Shown here piece by piece: positions 35,184-43,330 of a stretch of DNA of 64,000 nt (position 1 is its first letter; the number at the start of each line of letters is the position of its first letter). A program made the position numbers and the translations under genes. The DNA lies in the NCBI RefSeq assembly GCF_018131225.1, contig NZ_JAFCMM010000005.1, positions 372,001 to 436,000 of the forward strand. The letters run 5' to 3'. A model generated the notes under the pieces. That model saw only the letters and a program-made list of their open reading frames with translations, did no database searches and had not been told where the DNA came from. The stretch comes from Bradyrhizobium sp. U87765 SZCCT0048 (GTDB lineage: Bacteria; Pseudomonadota; Alphaproteobacteria; Rhizobiales; Xanthobacteraceae).

Positions 35184-35921
35184 ATGACCGACACCGTCAC
35201 CCGCCATTACGACACGCTGCTTGCGGAACACTACACATGGATGTTCGGGCTTCCGTTCGCCGCCAAGGTGGCGGAGCAGCGCGACACGCTCGCGGCCCTC
35301 GGGGTGGAAGCGGGCGTGCACGGGACGGCGATCGATCTCGGCTGTGGCCCCGGGTTTCAGTCGCTGGCGCTTGCAGACCTCGGTTTTCAGCGCGTCATCG
35401 CCGTCGATACCAGCCAGGCGTTGCTGCATGAGCTCGACGCCCACAAGGGCGATCGGACGGTCGAGACGGTGCTGGCGGACCTGCGGGATGTCGACCGCCT
35501 CGCCGGGCCGGGCAGCGTGGAGACGATCGTCTGCATGGGCGACACGCTCACCCATCTGGCAAGCCGGGCGGAGGTCTCCGGCGTTCTCGGCAAGGTGCGC
35601 GATCTGCTGCAGCCCGGCGGTCTGCTGGTGCTGACCTTCCGCGACCTGTCGGCCGCGCTGGCTGGCCTCGACCGCTTCCTGCCCGTCCGGGCCGATGCCG
35701 ACCGCATCATGGTGTGCGTGCTGGACTACGAGCCGGAGACGGTCGTCGTCAGCGATCTCGTGCATGTGCGCACGGATGATGGCTGGACGCTGCGCAAGAG
35801 CAGCTACCGCAAGCTGCGCCTCGGCCCGGCCGCGCTCGCGGACGAACTGACCGGCCTCGGTCTTGCCGTCCGGCGCAACGAACCTGCGGGCCGCATGCAC
35901 GCGATCGTCGCGGCACGATGA
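35184..35921 (+). CDS. Class I SAM-dependent methyltransferase
   Basis: 245 residues. SAM-binding motif I, AIDLGCGPG, spans 49-57, followed by the acidic end of strand 2 (VIAVDTS) and motif IV region SVETIVCMGDTLTHL. The C-terminal part has a beta-rich region (RIMVCVLDYEPETVVVSDLV). It probably methylates a small molecule; the substrate is unknown. A monocistronic rightward gene with a short hairpin after it. Confidence 0.85.
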   Translation: MTDTVTRHYDTLLAEHYTWMFGLPFAAKVAEQRDTLAALGVEAGVHGTAIDLGCGPGFQSLALADLGFQRVIAVDTSQALLHELDAHKGDRTVETVLADLRDVDRLAGPGSVETIVCMGDTLTHLASRAEVSGVLGKVRDLLQPGGLLVLTFRDLSAALAGLDRFLPVRADADRIMVCVLDYEPETVVVSDLVHVRTDDGWTLRKSSYRKLRLGPAALADELTGLGLAVRRNEPAGRMHAIVAAR

Positions 35922-35928
35922 CGCCGAT

Positions 35929-35947
35929 GCGCCGGTGATGCCGGCGC
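35929..35947. terminator. Short hairpin between convergent genes
   Basis: GCGCCGG, loop TGATG, CCGGCGC: a 7-bp G/C stem in the 45-nt gap between the methyltransferase and DUF2189 genes, without a T-run. It may serve as a bidirectional terminator. Confidence 0.4.
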
Positions 35948-35966
35948 CGGCCCGCGGGCGGCGCGC

Positions 35967-36764
35967 TCACACCGCGCGCATCGCCGTGGCATCCTCCGGC
36001 GCGACGATGCGGCGGTAGAGATGCCAGGTGGCGTGGCCGAGCACCGGCAGCGTCACCAGCAGGCCGAGGAAGGTCGGCAGCACCGACACCACCAGCACGA
36101 CGATCACGACCAGCGCCCAGCCGAGCAGCGGCAGCGGATTGGTCGTCACCGCGCGCACGCTGGTGATCATCGCGGTGACGCAGTCGACATCGCGGTCGAG
36201 CAGCAGCGGGAACGACACCACCGTCAGCGAGAACAGCACGATCGACAGCAGCAGGCCGTCGAGATGGCCGATCAGCAGGAACAGCAGGCCCTCGCGGGTC
36301 GACAGCACCACGGTGACGAACTCGCTGAAGCTCGTGAACGAGGCGTTGACGCCGAGCAGCAGGGCGATCAGCAGCCGCACCTGATACATCCAGATCACGA
36401 ACACGAACAGCGTCACGAATGCCATCCAGCCGATCTCGCCGCGGCTGCGCACCGTGCGCCAGACGGCGGCGAACGACAGCGGCTGGTCCTGCTCGATGCG
36501 GCGGCTGACGTCGTAGAGGCCGGCGGCGACGAACGGCCCGACCAGCGCAAAGCCGGCGGCGAGCGGATAGGCGAGATAGCCGAGGCCGAGCGCGCTGACG
36601 CAGGCGACGATGGCCATGCCGCCGAATGCATAGAGCGCGCCGAAGGCGAGGCCGAAGCGCGGCGCGGCCTTGAAGTCGCGAAAGCCGTCGCCAAGCGCCT
36701 CGGCGATGTCGGCGGCGCCGATCCTGCGCACCACCGGGTCGGTCTTGCCGGATATCGAGCTCAT
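35967..36764 (-). CDS. DUF2189-family integral membrane protein
   Basis: 265 residues, starting MSSISGKTDPVVRRIGAADI with an AGGAGG ribosome binding site. The N-terminal segment IAEALGDGFRDFKAAPRFGL is the DUF2189 hallmark. Six hydrophobic segments follow (e.g. LAFGALYAFGGMAIVACVSA, GWALVVIVVLVVSVLPTFLG). An inner membrane protein of unknown function; homologues are often found near respiratory genes, which are not seen here. It is divergent from the carbonic anhydrase gene. Confidence 0.85.
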   Translation of the reverse strand: MSSISGKTDPVVRRIGAADIAEALGDGFRDFKAAPRFGLAFGALYAFGGMAIVACVSALGLGYLAYPLAAGFALVGPFVAAGLYDVSRRIEQDQPLSFAAVWRTVRSRGEIGWMAFVTLFVFVIWMYQVRLLIALLLGVNASFTSFSEFVTVVLSTREGLLFLLIGHLDGLLLSIVLFSLTVVSFPLLLDRDVDCVTAMITSVRAVTTNPLPLLGWALVVIVVLVVSVLPTFLGLLVTLPVLGHATWHLYRRIVAPEDATAMRAV

Positions 36765-36921
36765 GCGTCGCCTCCTGCCGCCTGTTTTTGCCATTCCGGC
36801 CGACAACGGCAGGGCGCGCTTTGATCGATATCAATCCCCGGGGCTGCGCCCCGTGTCTTGGTTCCCGCCGCCGCGCACGACCGCGGAGCGCTCCGGATTG
36901 GAGCTGGGGGAAGAGGATGAA

Positions 36922-37683
36922 ATGACCATTCAACGTCGTTCGATCTTGAAGGCCTTCGCCGGCCTCGCGCTGTGCCCGCTGTGCGCCACCGCAGGTCGCG
37001 CCGCCGACGGGCCGCACTGGAGCTATGAGGGAGCGGAGGGGCCCGGCCACTGGGGCGATCTCGACGCCGCGAGCAAGGTGTGCGGCGTCGGCGGCCAGCA
37101 GTCGCCGATCGACATCCGTTCGTCCGTGCGTGCGGAGCTGCCGCCGCTGGTCATCGACTGGAAGGGCGGCGTCGACACCATCGTCAACAACGGCCACACC
37201 ATCCAGGTCAACGCCGCCGGTGGCAGCACCCTCAGGGTCGCCGACGCCACCTATCAACTGCTGCAGTTTCATTTCCATCGGCCGAGCGAGCACCTCATCG
37301 ACGGCAAGAGCTATCCGATGGAGGTGCATTTCGTGCACCGGGACGCCTCCGGCGCGCTCGCGGTGGTCGGCGTGCTGATGGCCACGGGGGCGGCCAATGC
37401 GGCGTTCGCGGCGGTGACCGCGGCGATGCCGCAGGCGGCGGGGCCGGCGGTGAAGGCGCCGGCGGCGATCGATGCGGCGGCCTTGCTCCCGGCGGCCCGC
37501 AGCTACTACCGCTATCCCGGCTCGCTGACCACGCCGCCCTGCGCCGAGACCGTGGAGTGGCTGCTGCTGACGACGCCGGTCGAGGTCGCGGAGGCGGACG
37601 TCGCGAGCTTCGCCAAGCTCTACGCCATGAACGCGCGTCCCGCCCAGAAGGTGAACCGCCGCGACGTGCTGCGCTCGGGTTAG
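36922..37683 (+). CDS. Alpha-type carbonic anhydrase, Tat-exported
   Basis: 253 residues from the ATG at 36922 after GGAAGAGGA. The signal peptide contains QRRSILK, a twin-arginine motif, and ends near GRA-ADG. The alpha-CA core is complete: GHWGDL, QQSPIDIR (59-66), zinc ligands His117 and His119 (FHFHRPSEH) and His136 (EVHFVH), and the LTTPPCAETVEW strand. Cys54 and the PPC cysteine could form the usual disulfide. It hydrates CO2 to bicarbonate in the periplasm. Tat export implies folding or zinc loading in the cytoplasm. A 13-bp perfect palindrome follows the gene. Confidence 0.93.
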   Translation: MTIQRRSILKAFAGLALCPLCATAGRAADGPHWSYEGAEGPGHWGDLDAASKVCGVGGQQSPIDIRSSVRAELPPLVIDWKGGVDTIVNNGHTIQVNAAGGSTLRVADATYQLLQFHFHRPSEHLIDGKSYPMEVHFVHRDASGALAVVGVLMATGAANAAFAAVTAAMPQAAGPAVKAPAAIDAAALLPAARSYYRYPGSLTTPPCAETVEWLLLTTPVEVAEADVASFAKLYAMNARPAQKVNRRDVLRSG

Positions 37684-37716
37684 GGCGGTTGCGAAGCAAC
37701 CATCGACCTTGATGTT

Positions 37717-37747
37717 TGTCGTGGCCGGGACAAGCCCGGCCACGACA
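37717..37747. repeat. Intergenic perfect palindrome (13-bp arms)
   Basis: TGTCGTGGCCGGG, loop ACAAG, CCCGGCCACGACA: a perfect stem 34 nt after the carbonic anhydrase stop. The same type of sequence (GTCATGGCCGGG) begins before the repeat at 7229, so it is probably a dispersed REP-like element. It may also stop transcription of the carbonic anhydrase gene. Confidence 0.65.
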
Positions 37748-37929
37748 GAGAAAGATAGAAAGCGCGTCTTTTCATGATGGCGTTACGTCGCGCGGCCCGT
37801 TGGTGACGGACCCGGAATCTTGACCTTTGATCTTGCTGAGCGCTGGAGATGGGATCGCCGCTTCGCGGTGTCCGGAATGACGTGGTGGATGATCGAGGCG
37901 CATCCGCCCCCATCGCTGTCGCGCGCGGG

Positions 37930-38063
37930 CATGACCTTCCTCATCCAGAGGAGCGGGCGCAGCCCGCGTCTCGAAGGATGAGGCCGGGGCGCCTCGCCCA
38001 GCGCGACGCGCGGGGCCTCATGGTTCGAGACGCGCGGCTTTGCCGCGCTCCTCACCATGAGGA
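37930..38063. repeat. Dispersed palindromic repeat, copy 2
   Basis: Arms CTCGAAGGATGAGGCC at 37970-37985 and GGCCTCATGGTTCGAG at 38014-38029 are identical to those of the copy at 7229-7341. The outer arms (CTCATCCAGAGGAGC at left, GCTCCTCACCATGAGGAG at right) are also shared. The central loop differs between copies. It ends 20 nt before the stop codon of the S10 peptidase gene, in the 400-nt gene-free spacer 37684-38083. Confidence 0.8.
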
Positions 38064-38083
38064 GATGGGTTGGCGCCCACGTC

Positions 38084-39736
38084 TCAGTCCTTGCGGCCGT
38101 CGGCGTCGTAGAACGCTTTGGCGTCGGCGGTCAGCGCCGCGCGCGAGGCGGGGATGGTGTAGAGCATGTGGCCGCCGCGATAGAGTTTCAGCGACGTGCG
38201 GCCCTCGGCGAGCTCGCGCGGCAGGTGGTCGAGCACGTAGCGGCTGACGCCGTAGGGCGTGATCAGGTCGCTGTAGCCATGGGCGACCATCAAGCGGAAC
38301 GAGGGATCGAGCGCCAGCAGTTCGCGGATGTCGTCGCTCGCATTAGCCTGGCGGCGCGAGCCGTCGCCGTCGCCCCACTTCCACTTGTTGTTCACCTCCA
38401 TGCTGAGCAGCTGGTAGGTCATGTCGGTCTTGAAGCCGAGGGTTTCCCGGGCGTAGGCGGCGAACGCGCCGCCATAGGCGCGCGTGAAGCCTTCCAGCAC
38501 GGGATCGGGGCCGCGGCCGTCGCTGTCGGGATAGGGATCGGGGGCGGCGAGCGCGGCGTCGTAGATGCTGACGACGGACTGGTCGCGCTCGCGCAGATGC
38601 TTGAGGAATGCATCACGCACGAAGCCGCGGGTGCGCGTCACCAGTTCCGGCGACAGGCCGCTGAGCGCGGCGACGCGGCCATAGAAGGCGCGCGCGGCAT
38701 CGCCGGTCGGCGCCGCGCCGGCGAGGGTGGTGAGATAGTCGGTCATGGCGAAGCGCTCGGCATCGGCCTGCGCCTGCGGCGTGAACGCGCCGCGCCGCTC
38801 CAGTTCGGTGGCGGTGAGCGAGGGCAGCTGCAGCGCCGCGCCGAGCGGGTAGCGGTTGGAGCCGAAGATCAGCGAGCCGTCGATCAGCGGCGACAGCATG
38901 ATCACGCCGGCGACGATCACGCCCTGGGACTGGCGCAGCGCCTGCGCGGTCTTGGCGGCGCGGAAGCCGCCATAGCTTTCGCCCAGCAGATATTTCGGCG
39001 CGCCGCTGCGGCCGTTGCGCGCCAGATACAGCGCGATCACCTTGGCCATCGCCTGGGCGTCGGGCTGCACGCCGAAGAAGCTGCTGTCGTCGGCCTTCGT
39101 GGTGCGGCTCCAGCCGGTGCCGACGGGATCGATGATCACGAGATCGGTGAAGGCGAGCCAGCTCTGCGGATTGTCGACGAGCGCGGCATGGGAGCCGTCG
39201 CGGCCGCTCGGGCCGAAGTCGAGCACCTTCGGCCCGACGAGGCCGAGATGCAGGTACGCCGACGCCGCGCCGGGCCCGCCGTTGAACACGAAGGTGATCG
39301 GGCGGTTGGCGGGCGCGTCCTTGGCGACATAAGAGGTGTAGAACACCGCCGCGGTGCGCTCGCCGGTCTGGCCATAGAGCGGGAAGGTGCCGGCGGTTGC
39401 GGTGTAGGCGAGGGCGCGGCCATTGATGGTGAGCGTATGGCTGGTCACCGCATCGGCGGGCAGCAGCGCCAGCACGCCCTGTGCGCCGGCGGCTTTGGTG
39501 TCGGCGCTCCTGGTGTCAGATGCCTTCGTGTCGGATGCCTTCGTCTCGGACGTCTTCGTCTCGGATGTTTTGGCGTCGCCGGTCCTGGCCTCGGCGGCCG
39601 CGGCATCGGCGGCCTTCGCCAGGGCGTCCTCGGCATGGACGGCGCGCGGCGTGCCGAGCAGCAGCGTGCTGCCGAGGGCGAGCGCGAGTGCGCCCGCGAG
39701 CCATCGATCTGCCTGGGTGCGGAGCGTCGTCGTCAT
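38084..39736 (-). CDS. Exported S10-family (serine carboxypeptidase-like) peptidase
   Basis: 550 residues from the ATG at 39736. A signal peptide (WLAGALALALGSTLLLG, cleaved near VHA-ED) is followed by a low-complexity spacer of KTSET/KASDT pentapeptides (about residues 54-82), then the alpha/beta-hydrolase core. Peptidase S10 marks are the oxyanion-hole stretch FVFNGGPGAASAYLH, the nucleophile Ser in LLGESYGGFRAA, the Asp region VAHGYSDLITPY and the catalytic His in YRGGHMLY. It probably acts on peptides in the periplasm. The pentapeptide spacer is coded by a 15-nt tandem repeat. Confidence 0.87.
   Translation of the reverse strand: MTTTLRTQADRWLAGALALALGSTLLLGTPRAVHAEDALAKAADAAAAEARTGDAKTSETKTSETKASDTKASDTRSADTKAAGAQGVLALLPADAVTSHTLTINGRALAYTATAGTFPLYGQTGERTAAVFYTSYVAKDAPANRPITFVFNGGPGAASAYLHLGLVGPKVLDFGPSGRDGSHAALVDNPQSWLAFTDLVIIDPVGTGWSRTTKADDSSFFGVQPDAQAMAKVIALYLARNGRSGAPKYLLGESYGGFRAAKTAQALRQSQGVIVAGVIMLSPLIDGSLIFGSNRYPLGAALQLPSLTATELERRGAFTPQAQADAERFAMTDYLTTLAGAAPTGDAARAFYGRVAALSGLSPELVTRTRGFVRDAFLKHLRERDQSVVSIYDAALAAPDPYPDSDGRGPDPVLEGFTRAYGGAFAAYARETLGFKTDMTYQLLSMEVNNKWKWGDGDGSRRQANASDDIRELLALDPSFRLMVAHGYSDLITPYGVSRYVLDHLPRELAEGRTSLKLYRGGHMLYTIPASRAALTADAKAFYDADGRKD
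39501..39575 (-). repeat. 15-nt tandem repeat inside the S10 peptidase gene
   Basis: Five head-to-tail units on the + strand: GTCGGCGCTCCTGGT, GTCAGATGCCTTCGT, GTCGGATGCCTTCGT, CTCGGACGTCTTCGT, CTCGGATGTTTTGGC. They are in frame and encode degenerate K-A/T-S-D/E-T pentapeptides just after the signal peptide. Copy-number change would alter the spacer by five residues without a frameshift. Confidence 0.8.
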
Positions 39737-40110
39737 GCCATGTCCTGTGCGGTCTTCCCGGGGATGCCGGGGCCGCCGCAACGGCGACGGCGCCGGCACC
39801 GTGGCGGCCGATTGCGGCGGATGTGGTGGCGCGGAACGGCCGCGGGAATCAGGGGCACGACCGGCGGTGCACGGTATCCCCGGCCGGCGCTTTCAATGAC
39901 GGTCCGATGACGTGCCGCGGCCGGCGACAGGCGCCCCAAATTCATAAATTGTTAAATGTTATCAACGCCCAGCGAGTTCCATCGGCCGTTCCGAAACTGC
40001 GACGCTGTGGCGCAGCGGGCACAGCGCGCGGACGGCAATTGGCGTACGCTCCAGACACAGTGTTCGTCGACATTCGCTCATCAGTTCGGCCGGGATTGGG
40101 GGACCTTGTG
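39737..40110. promoter_or_regulatory. Divergent spacer upstream of the OMP array
   Basis: 374 nt between the leftward peptidase gene and the first array gene. An AT-rich stretch, TTCATAAATTGTTAAATGTT, at about 39941-39960 is a likely core promoter region. GGGGGA is 9-10 nt before the ATG at 40111. No gene or RNA was recognised. Confidence 0.45.
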
Positions 40111-41556
40111 ATGAAAGCCGTGACGTCGACCCGCATCGTCGGGTCCGTGTTCGCCCTCGCAGGCGCCGCATTCGCCGCGGGTTCGGCGTCCGCCGCCGAT
40201 CTGCCCGCCAAGGTCTACCGCAAGGCGCCGCCGATGGTGGTGCAGGCCTACAACTGGACCGGCTTCTACGCGGGCGTGAACGCCGGCGTCGGCTTCGGCC
40301 GCTCGACCACCCAGGCCGCGATCGGAGCGCCGCCGGTCGGCTTCCCGACCTCGCGCCTCGGCGGTCTCGGCGGCTTTGGCGGCGGCCAGATCGGCTACAA
40401 CTGGCAGTACGGCGACCTGCTCGGCCTCGGCAACATCGTGCTCGGCGTCGAGACCGACATCCAGGGCGGCAGCCTCAAGGACAGCCGCACCTGCGAGGTG
40501 ACCTGCCTCAACGGCACCGGCCTCGCCTTCAACCAGAAGCTCGACTGGTTCGGCACCGCGCGCGGCCGCATCGGCCTCGCCACCGGCTCGGTGCTGACCT
40601 ACTTCACCGGCGGTTTCGCCTACGGCAACGTCAAGACCACGGTCACCGATCTCTCCAACCCGGCGCTCGCCACCACCTTCGGCAGCACCCGCACCGGCTG
40701 GACCGTCGGCTCCGGCGTCGAGGCCGCGCTCGGCGGCAACTGGACCGGCAAGATCGAATATCTCTATGTCGATCTCGGTACCCAGAACGGCGCCGCGCTG
40801 CTGCCGAACGCCTATGCCTACTCCTCGCAGATCCGCGAGCATATCTTCCGCGTCGGCCTGAACTACCGTATCGGCGGCGTCGGCCTGTACGCGCCGGAGC
40901 CGGTGGCCAACTGGTCGGGCGTCTATCTCGGCGGCAACGTCGGCGGCGCCACCGCGCTGAACCGCAGCACGCTGGCGGCGACCGCCCTCACCAACGAGAA
41001 GTTCAACCTGGCGCCGGACGGCTACCTCGGCGGCGTGCAGATCGGCTACAACTGGCAGGCGGGCGCCTGGGTCTATGGCCTGGAGACCGACATCCAGGGT
41101 TCGAGCCAGAAGGACGACAAGCCCTGCCAGCTCGGCTGCTTCCTCGGCATCCCGCAGCTCGCCACCTTCAATCAGAAAATGCAGTGGTTCGGCACCGCCC
41201 GCGGCCGCATCGGGTATTCGGTCGGCTCGACGCTGTTCTACGCCACCGGCGGCTTCGCCTACGGCAACGTCAAGACCGACGTCGCCGGCAGCTTCCTCGG
41301 CACCGCCTTCGCCCAGTCGTTCTCGCGGACCCGCACCGGCTACGCGGTGGGCGGCGGCATCGAATCGCCGTTCGATATCTTCGGCCTGTTCGGCAAGAAC
41401 TGGACCTCCAAGACCGAGTACCTCTATGTCGACCTCGGCCGCTCGACCGATGTCATCACCGGCACCGGCCTGACCTTCTCGACCAAGGCCCAGGAGCACG
41501 TGTTCCGCACCGGCCTGAACTACCACTTCAACAGCCCGGTCGTGGCCCGGTACTGA
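40111..41556 (+). CDS. Duplicated Omp25-like outer membrane protein, array gene 1
   Basis: 481 residues. Signal peptide MKAVTSTRIVGSVFALAGAA, cleaved near ASA-ADL. Two homologous Omp25/Omp31-like domains follow: domain 1 from NWTGFYAGVNAGVGFGRS (about 48) and domain 2 from NWSGVYLGGNVGGATALN (267). Each carries QIGYNWQ, DIQG, WFGTARGRIG, TGGFAYGNVKT, and a closing sequence REHIFRVGLNYRIGG or QEHVFRTGLNYHF. The last residue is Tyr, as in a BAM signal. It could be two 8-stranded barrels or one 16-stranded barrel. Each domain has a Cys pair (TCEVTC; PCQLGC). A GGGGGA ribosome binding site precedes the ATG, and a strong terminator follows. Confidence 0.9.
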   Translation: MKAVTSTRIVGSVFALAGAAFAAGSASAADLPAKVYRKAPPMVVQAYNWTGFYAGVNAGVGFGRSTTQAAIGAPPVGFPTSRLGGLGGFGGGQIGYNWQYGDLLGLGNIVLGVETDIQGGSLKDSRTCEVTCLNGTGLAFNQKLDWFGTARGRIGLATGSVLTYFTGGFAYGNVKTTVTDLSNPALATTFGSTRTGWTVGSGVEAALGGNWTGKIEYLYVDLGTQNGAALLPNAYAYSSQIREHIFRVGLNYRIGGVGLYAPEPVANWSGVYLGGNVGGATALNRSTLAATALTNEKFNLAPDGYLGGVQIGYNWQAGAWVYGLETDIQGSSQKDDKPCQLGCFLGIPQLATFNQKMQWFGTARGRIGYSVGSTLFYATGGFAYGNVKTDVAGSFLGTAFAQSFSRTRTGYAVGGGIESPFDIFGLFGKNWTSKTEYLYVDLGRSTDVITGTGLTFSTKAQEHVFRTGLNYHFNSPVVARY

Positions 41557-41581
41557 GCCCTCCGGACCGTCGTTTGCTGCG

Positions 41582-41609
41582 AAAACCCCGGCCTTGCGCC
41601 GGGGTTTTT
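41582..41609 (+). terminator. Factor-independent terminator of array gene 1
   Basis: AAAACCCCGGC, loop CTTGC, GCCGGGGTTTTT: a G/C stem with a T-run, 26 nt after the stop codon. Confidence 0.92.
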
Positions 41610-41746
41610 GCTGTTTTCAGCGCCCGGATGTTACGCCGCGACGTCTTTGTTGCGAGCTGTGTCGCCGAAACCACAGACAGCGCGGCCGGCAGCGGCTAGG
41701 AAAGTGGTCCGATTCCGTGAATTTGACCTCTGTTGGGGGCTTTGCC

Positions 41747-43129
41747 TTGAAATCCTACGCCATTGCCGCGGCCGTTGCTGTCGCCGCCGTCACCTCGGCC
41801 CAGGCCGCCGATCTTCCGGCCCGCACCTACACCAAGGCGCCCCCGCTGGTCGTCCAGGCCTATAACTGGACCGGCTTCTATGTCGGCGTGAACGCCGGCG
41901 TCGGCTTCGGCCGCAGCAAGACCGATATCAACGGCGGCATCTTCGATCCGCGCTCGCGCGTCGGTGGTCTCGGCGGCGTCGGCGGTGGCCAGATCGGCTA
42001 CAACTGGCAGTACGGCAACTTCCTCGGCTTCGGCAACGTCGTGCTCGGCCTCGAGGCCGACATCCAGGGCGCCGGCCTCAACGACAACCGCACCTGCACG
42101 CTGGTGTGCGCGGCGGGCGCCGGCGTCAACGTCAACCAGAAGCTCGACTGGTTCGGCACCGCGCGCGGCCGCATCGGTGTCGCCACCGGCCCGGTCCTCA
42201 GCTACTTCACCGGCGGTTTCGCCTACGGCAACGTCAAGTCGCGCGTGACCGACTTCACCGGCGTGATCAACGACAGCTTCAGCAGCACCCGCACCGGCTG
42301 GACCATCGGCTCCGGCGTCGAGGCGGCGCTGGCCGGCAACTGGACCGGCAAGATCGAATATCTCTACGTCGACCTCGGCACCCAGCGCGGCGTCGGCACG
42401 CTCGGCGCCTACACCTTCAACTCGCAGGTGCGCGAGCATATCTTCCGCGCCGGCCTGAACTACCGCATCGGCGGCACCCCGTACGCGCCGGAGCCGGTCG
42501 CGAACTGGTCGGGCTGGTATGTCGGCGGCAACGGCGGCAGCGGCACCGCGCTCAACAAGAGCAGCATCCAGGGCGCCAACCTCGGCGAGCGCTTCAACCT
42601 CAGCCCCGATGGCTACTTCGGTGGCGTGCAGGCCGGTTACAACTGGCAGGCCGGCGCGATCGTGTACGGCCTCGAAGCCGACATCCAGGGCGGCTCGCTC
42701 AAGGACGACTATGCCTGCGGCGTGACCTGCACCGCGAATGCCTTTGTCAGCTACAATCAGAAGATGAACTGGTTCGGCACGGTGCGTGGCCGCGTCGGCT
42801 ACTCGGTCGGCTCGACCCTGTTCTACGCCACCGGCGGTTTCGCCTATGGCGGCGTCAAGACCGACCTGAACTTCAGCAACGTCCTCGTTGCGTCCTACTC
42901 CAAGACCCGCACCGGCTACGCGGTGGGCGGCGGCATCGAATCGCCGTTCGACCTGTTCGGCCTGTTCGGCAAGAACTGGACCTCGAAGACCGAGTACCTG
43001 TTCATCGACCTCGGCAAGTCGACCGACACCGTCGCGGTGGGCACCACCTTCACCACCCGCGCCCAGGAGCACACGCTCCGCACCGGCCTGAACTATCACT
43101 TCAACACCCCGGTGGTGGCGAAGTACTGA
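41747..43129 (+). CDS. Duplicated Omp25-like outer membrane protein, array gene 2
   Basis: 460 residues if started at the TTG at 41747 (then KSYAIAAAVAVAAVTSAQA), which has GGGGG at the same spacing as in gene 1 and leaves a normal signal peptide. An in-frame GTG at 41717 is the alternative. The mature part repeats gene 1: ADLPARTYTKAPPLVVQAYN, a first domain from NWTGFYVGVNAGVGFGRS, a second from NWSGWYVGGNGGSGTALN, with the paired-Cys loops TCTLVC and ACGVTC, ending in Tyr. An outer membrane protein. It has its own terminator, so it is expressed separately from its neighbours. Confidence 0.88.
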   Translation: MKSYAIAAAVAVAAVTSAQAADLPARTYTKAPPLVVQAYNWTGFYVGVNAGVGFGRSKTDINGGIFDPRSRVGGLGGVGGGQIGYNWQYGNFLGFGNVVLGLEADIQGAGLNDNRTCTLVCAAGAGVNVNQKLDWFGTARGRIGVATGPVLSYFTGGFAYGNVKSRVTDFTGVINDSFSSTRTGWTIGSGVEAALAGNWTGKIEYLYVDLGTQRGVGTLGAYTFNSQVREHIFRAGLNYRIGGTPYAPEPVANWSGWYVGGNGGSGTALNKSSIQGANLGERFNLSPDGYFGGVQAGYNWQAGAIVYGLEADIQGGSLKDDYACGVTCTANAFVSYNQKMNWFGTVRGRVGYSVGSTLFYATGGFAYGGVKTDLNFSNVLVASYSKTRTGYAVGGGIESPFDLFGLFGKNWTSKTEYLFIDLGKSTDTVAVGTTFTTRAQEHTLRTGLNYHFNTPVVAKY

Positions 43130-43158
43130 GCCTTCCCCGGCACGCATCGCGTTCCGAC

Positions 43159-43189
43159 AAAAACCCCGGCCTCGCGGCCGGGGTTTTTT
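43159..43189 (+). terminator. Factor-independent terminator of array gene 2
   Basis: AAAAACCCCGGCC, loop TCGC, GGCCGGGGTTTTTT: almost the same hairpin as those after genes 1 and 3. Confidence 0.93.
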
Positions 43190-43330
43190 GTTGCGGCGGT
43201 GGACGAAGCGGCCGGGTGTGCATCTTTGTCGCAGGGTGTGGCCCCGGTGGCACAGACAATCCTCCTGCCTGCGGATACGACTCCATCAACATTGCACAAG
43301 ATTCAGTGTCCGGAATTGCAGGGGGGTCTT

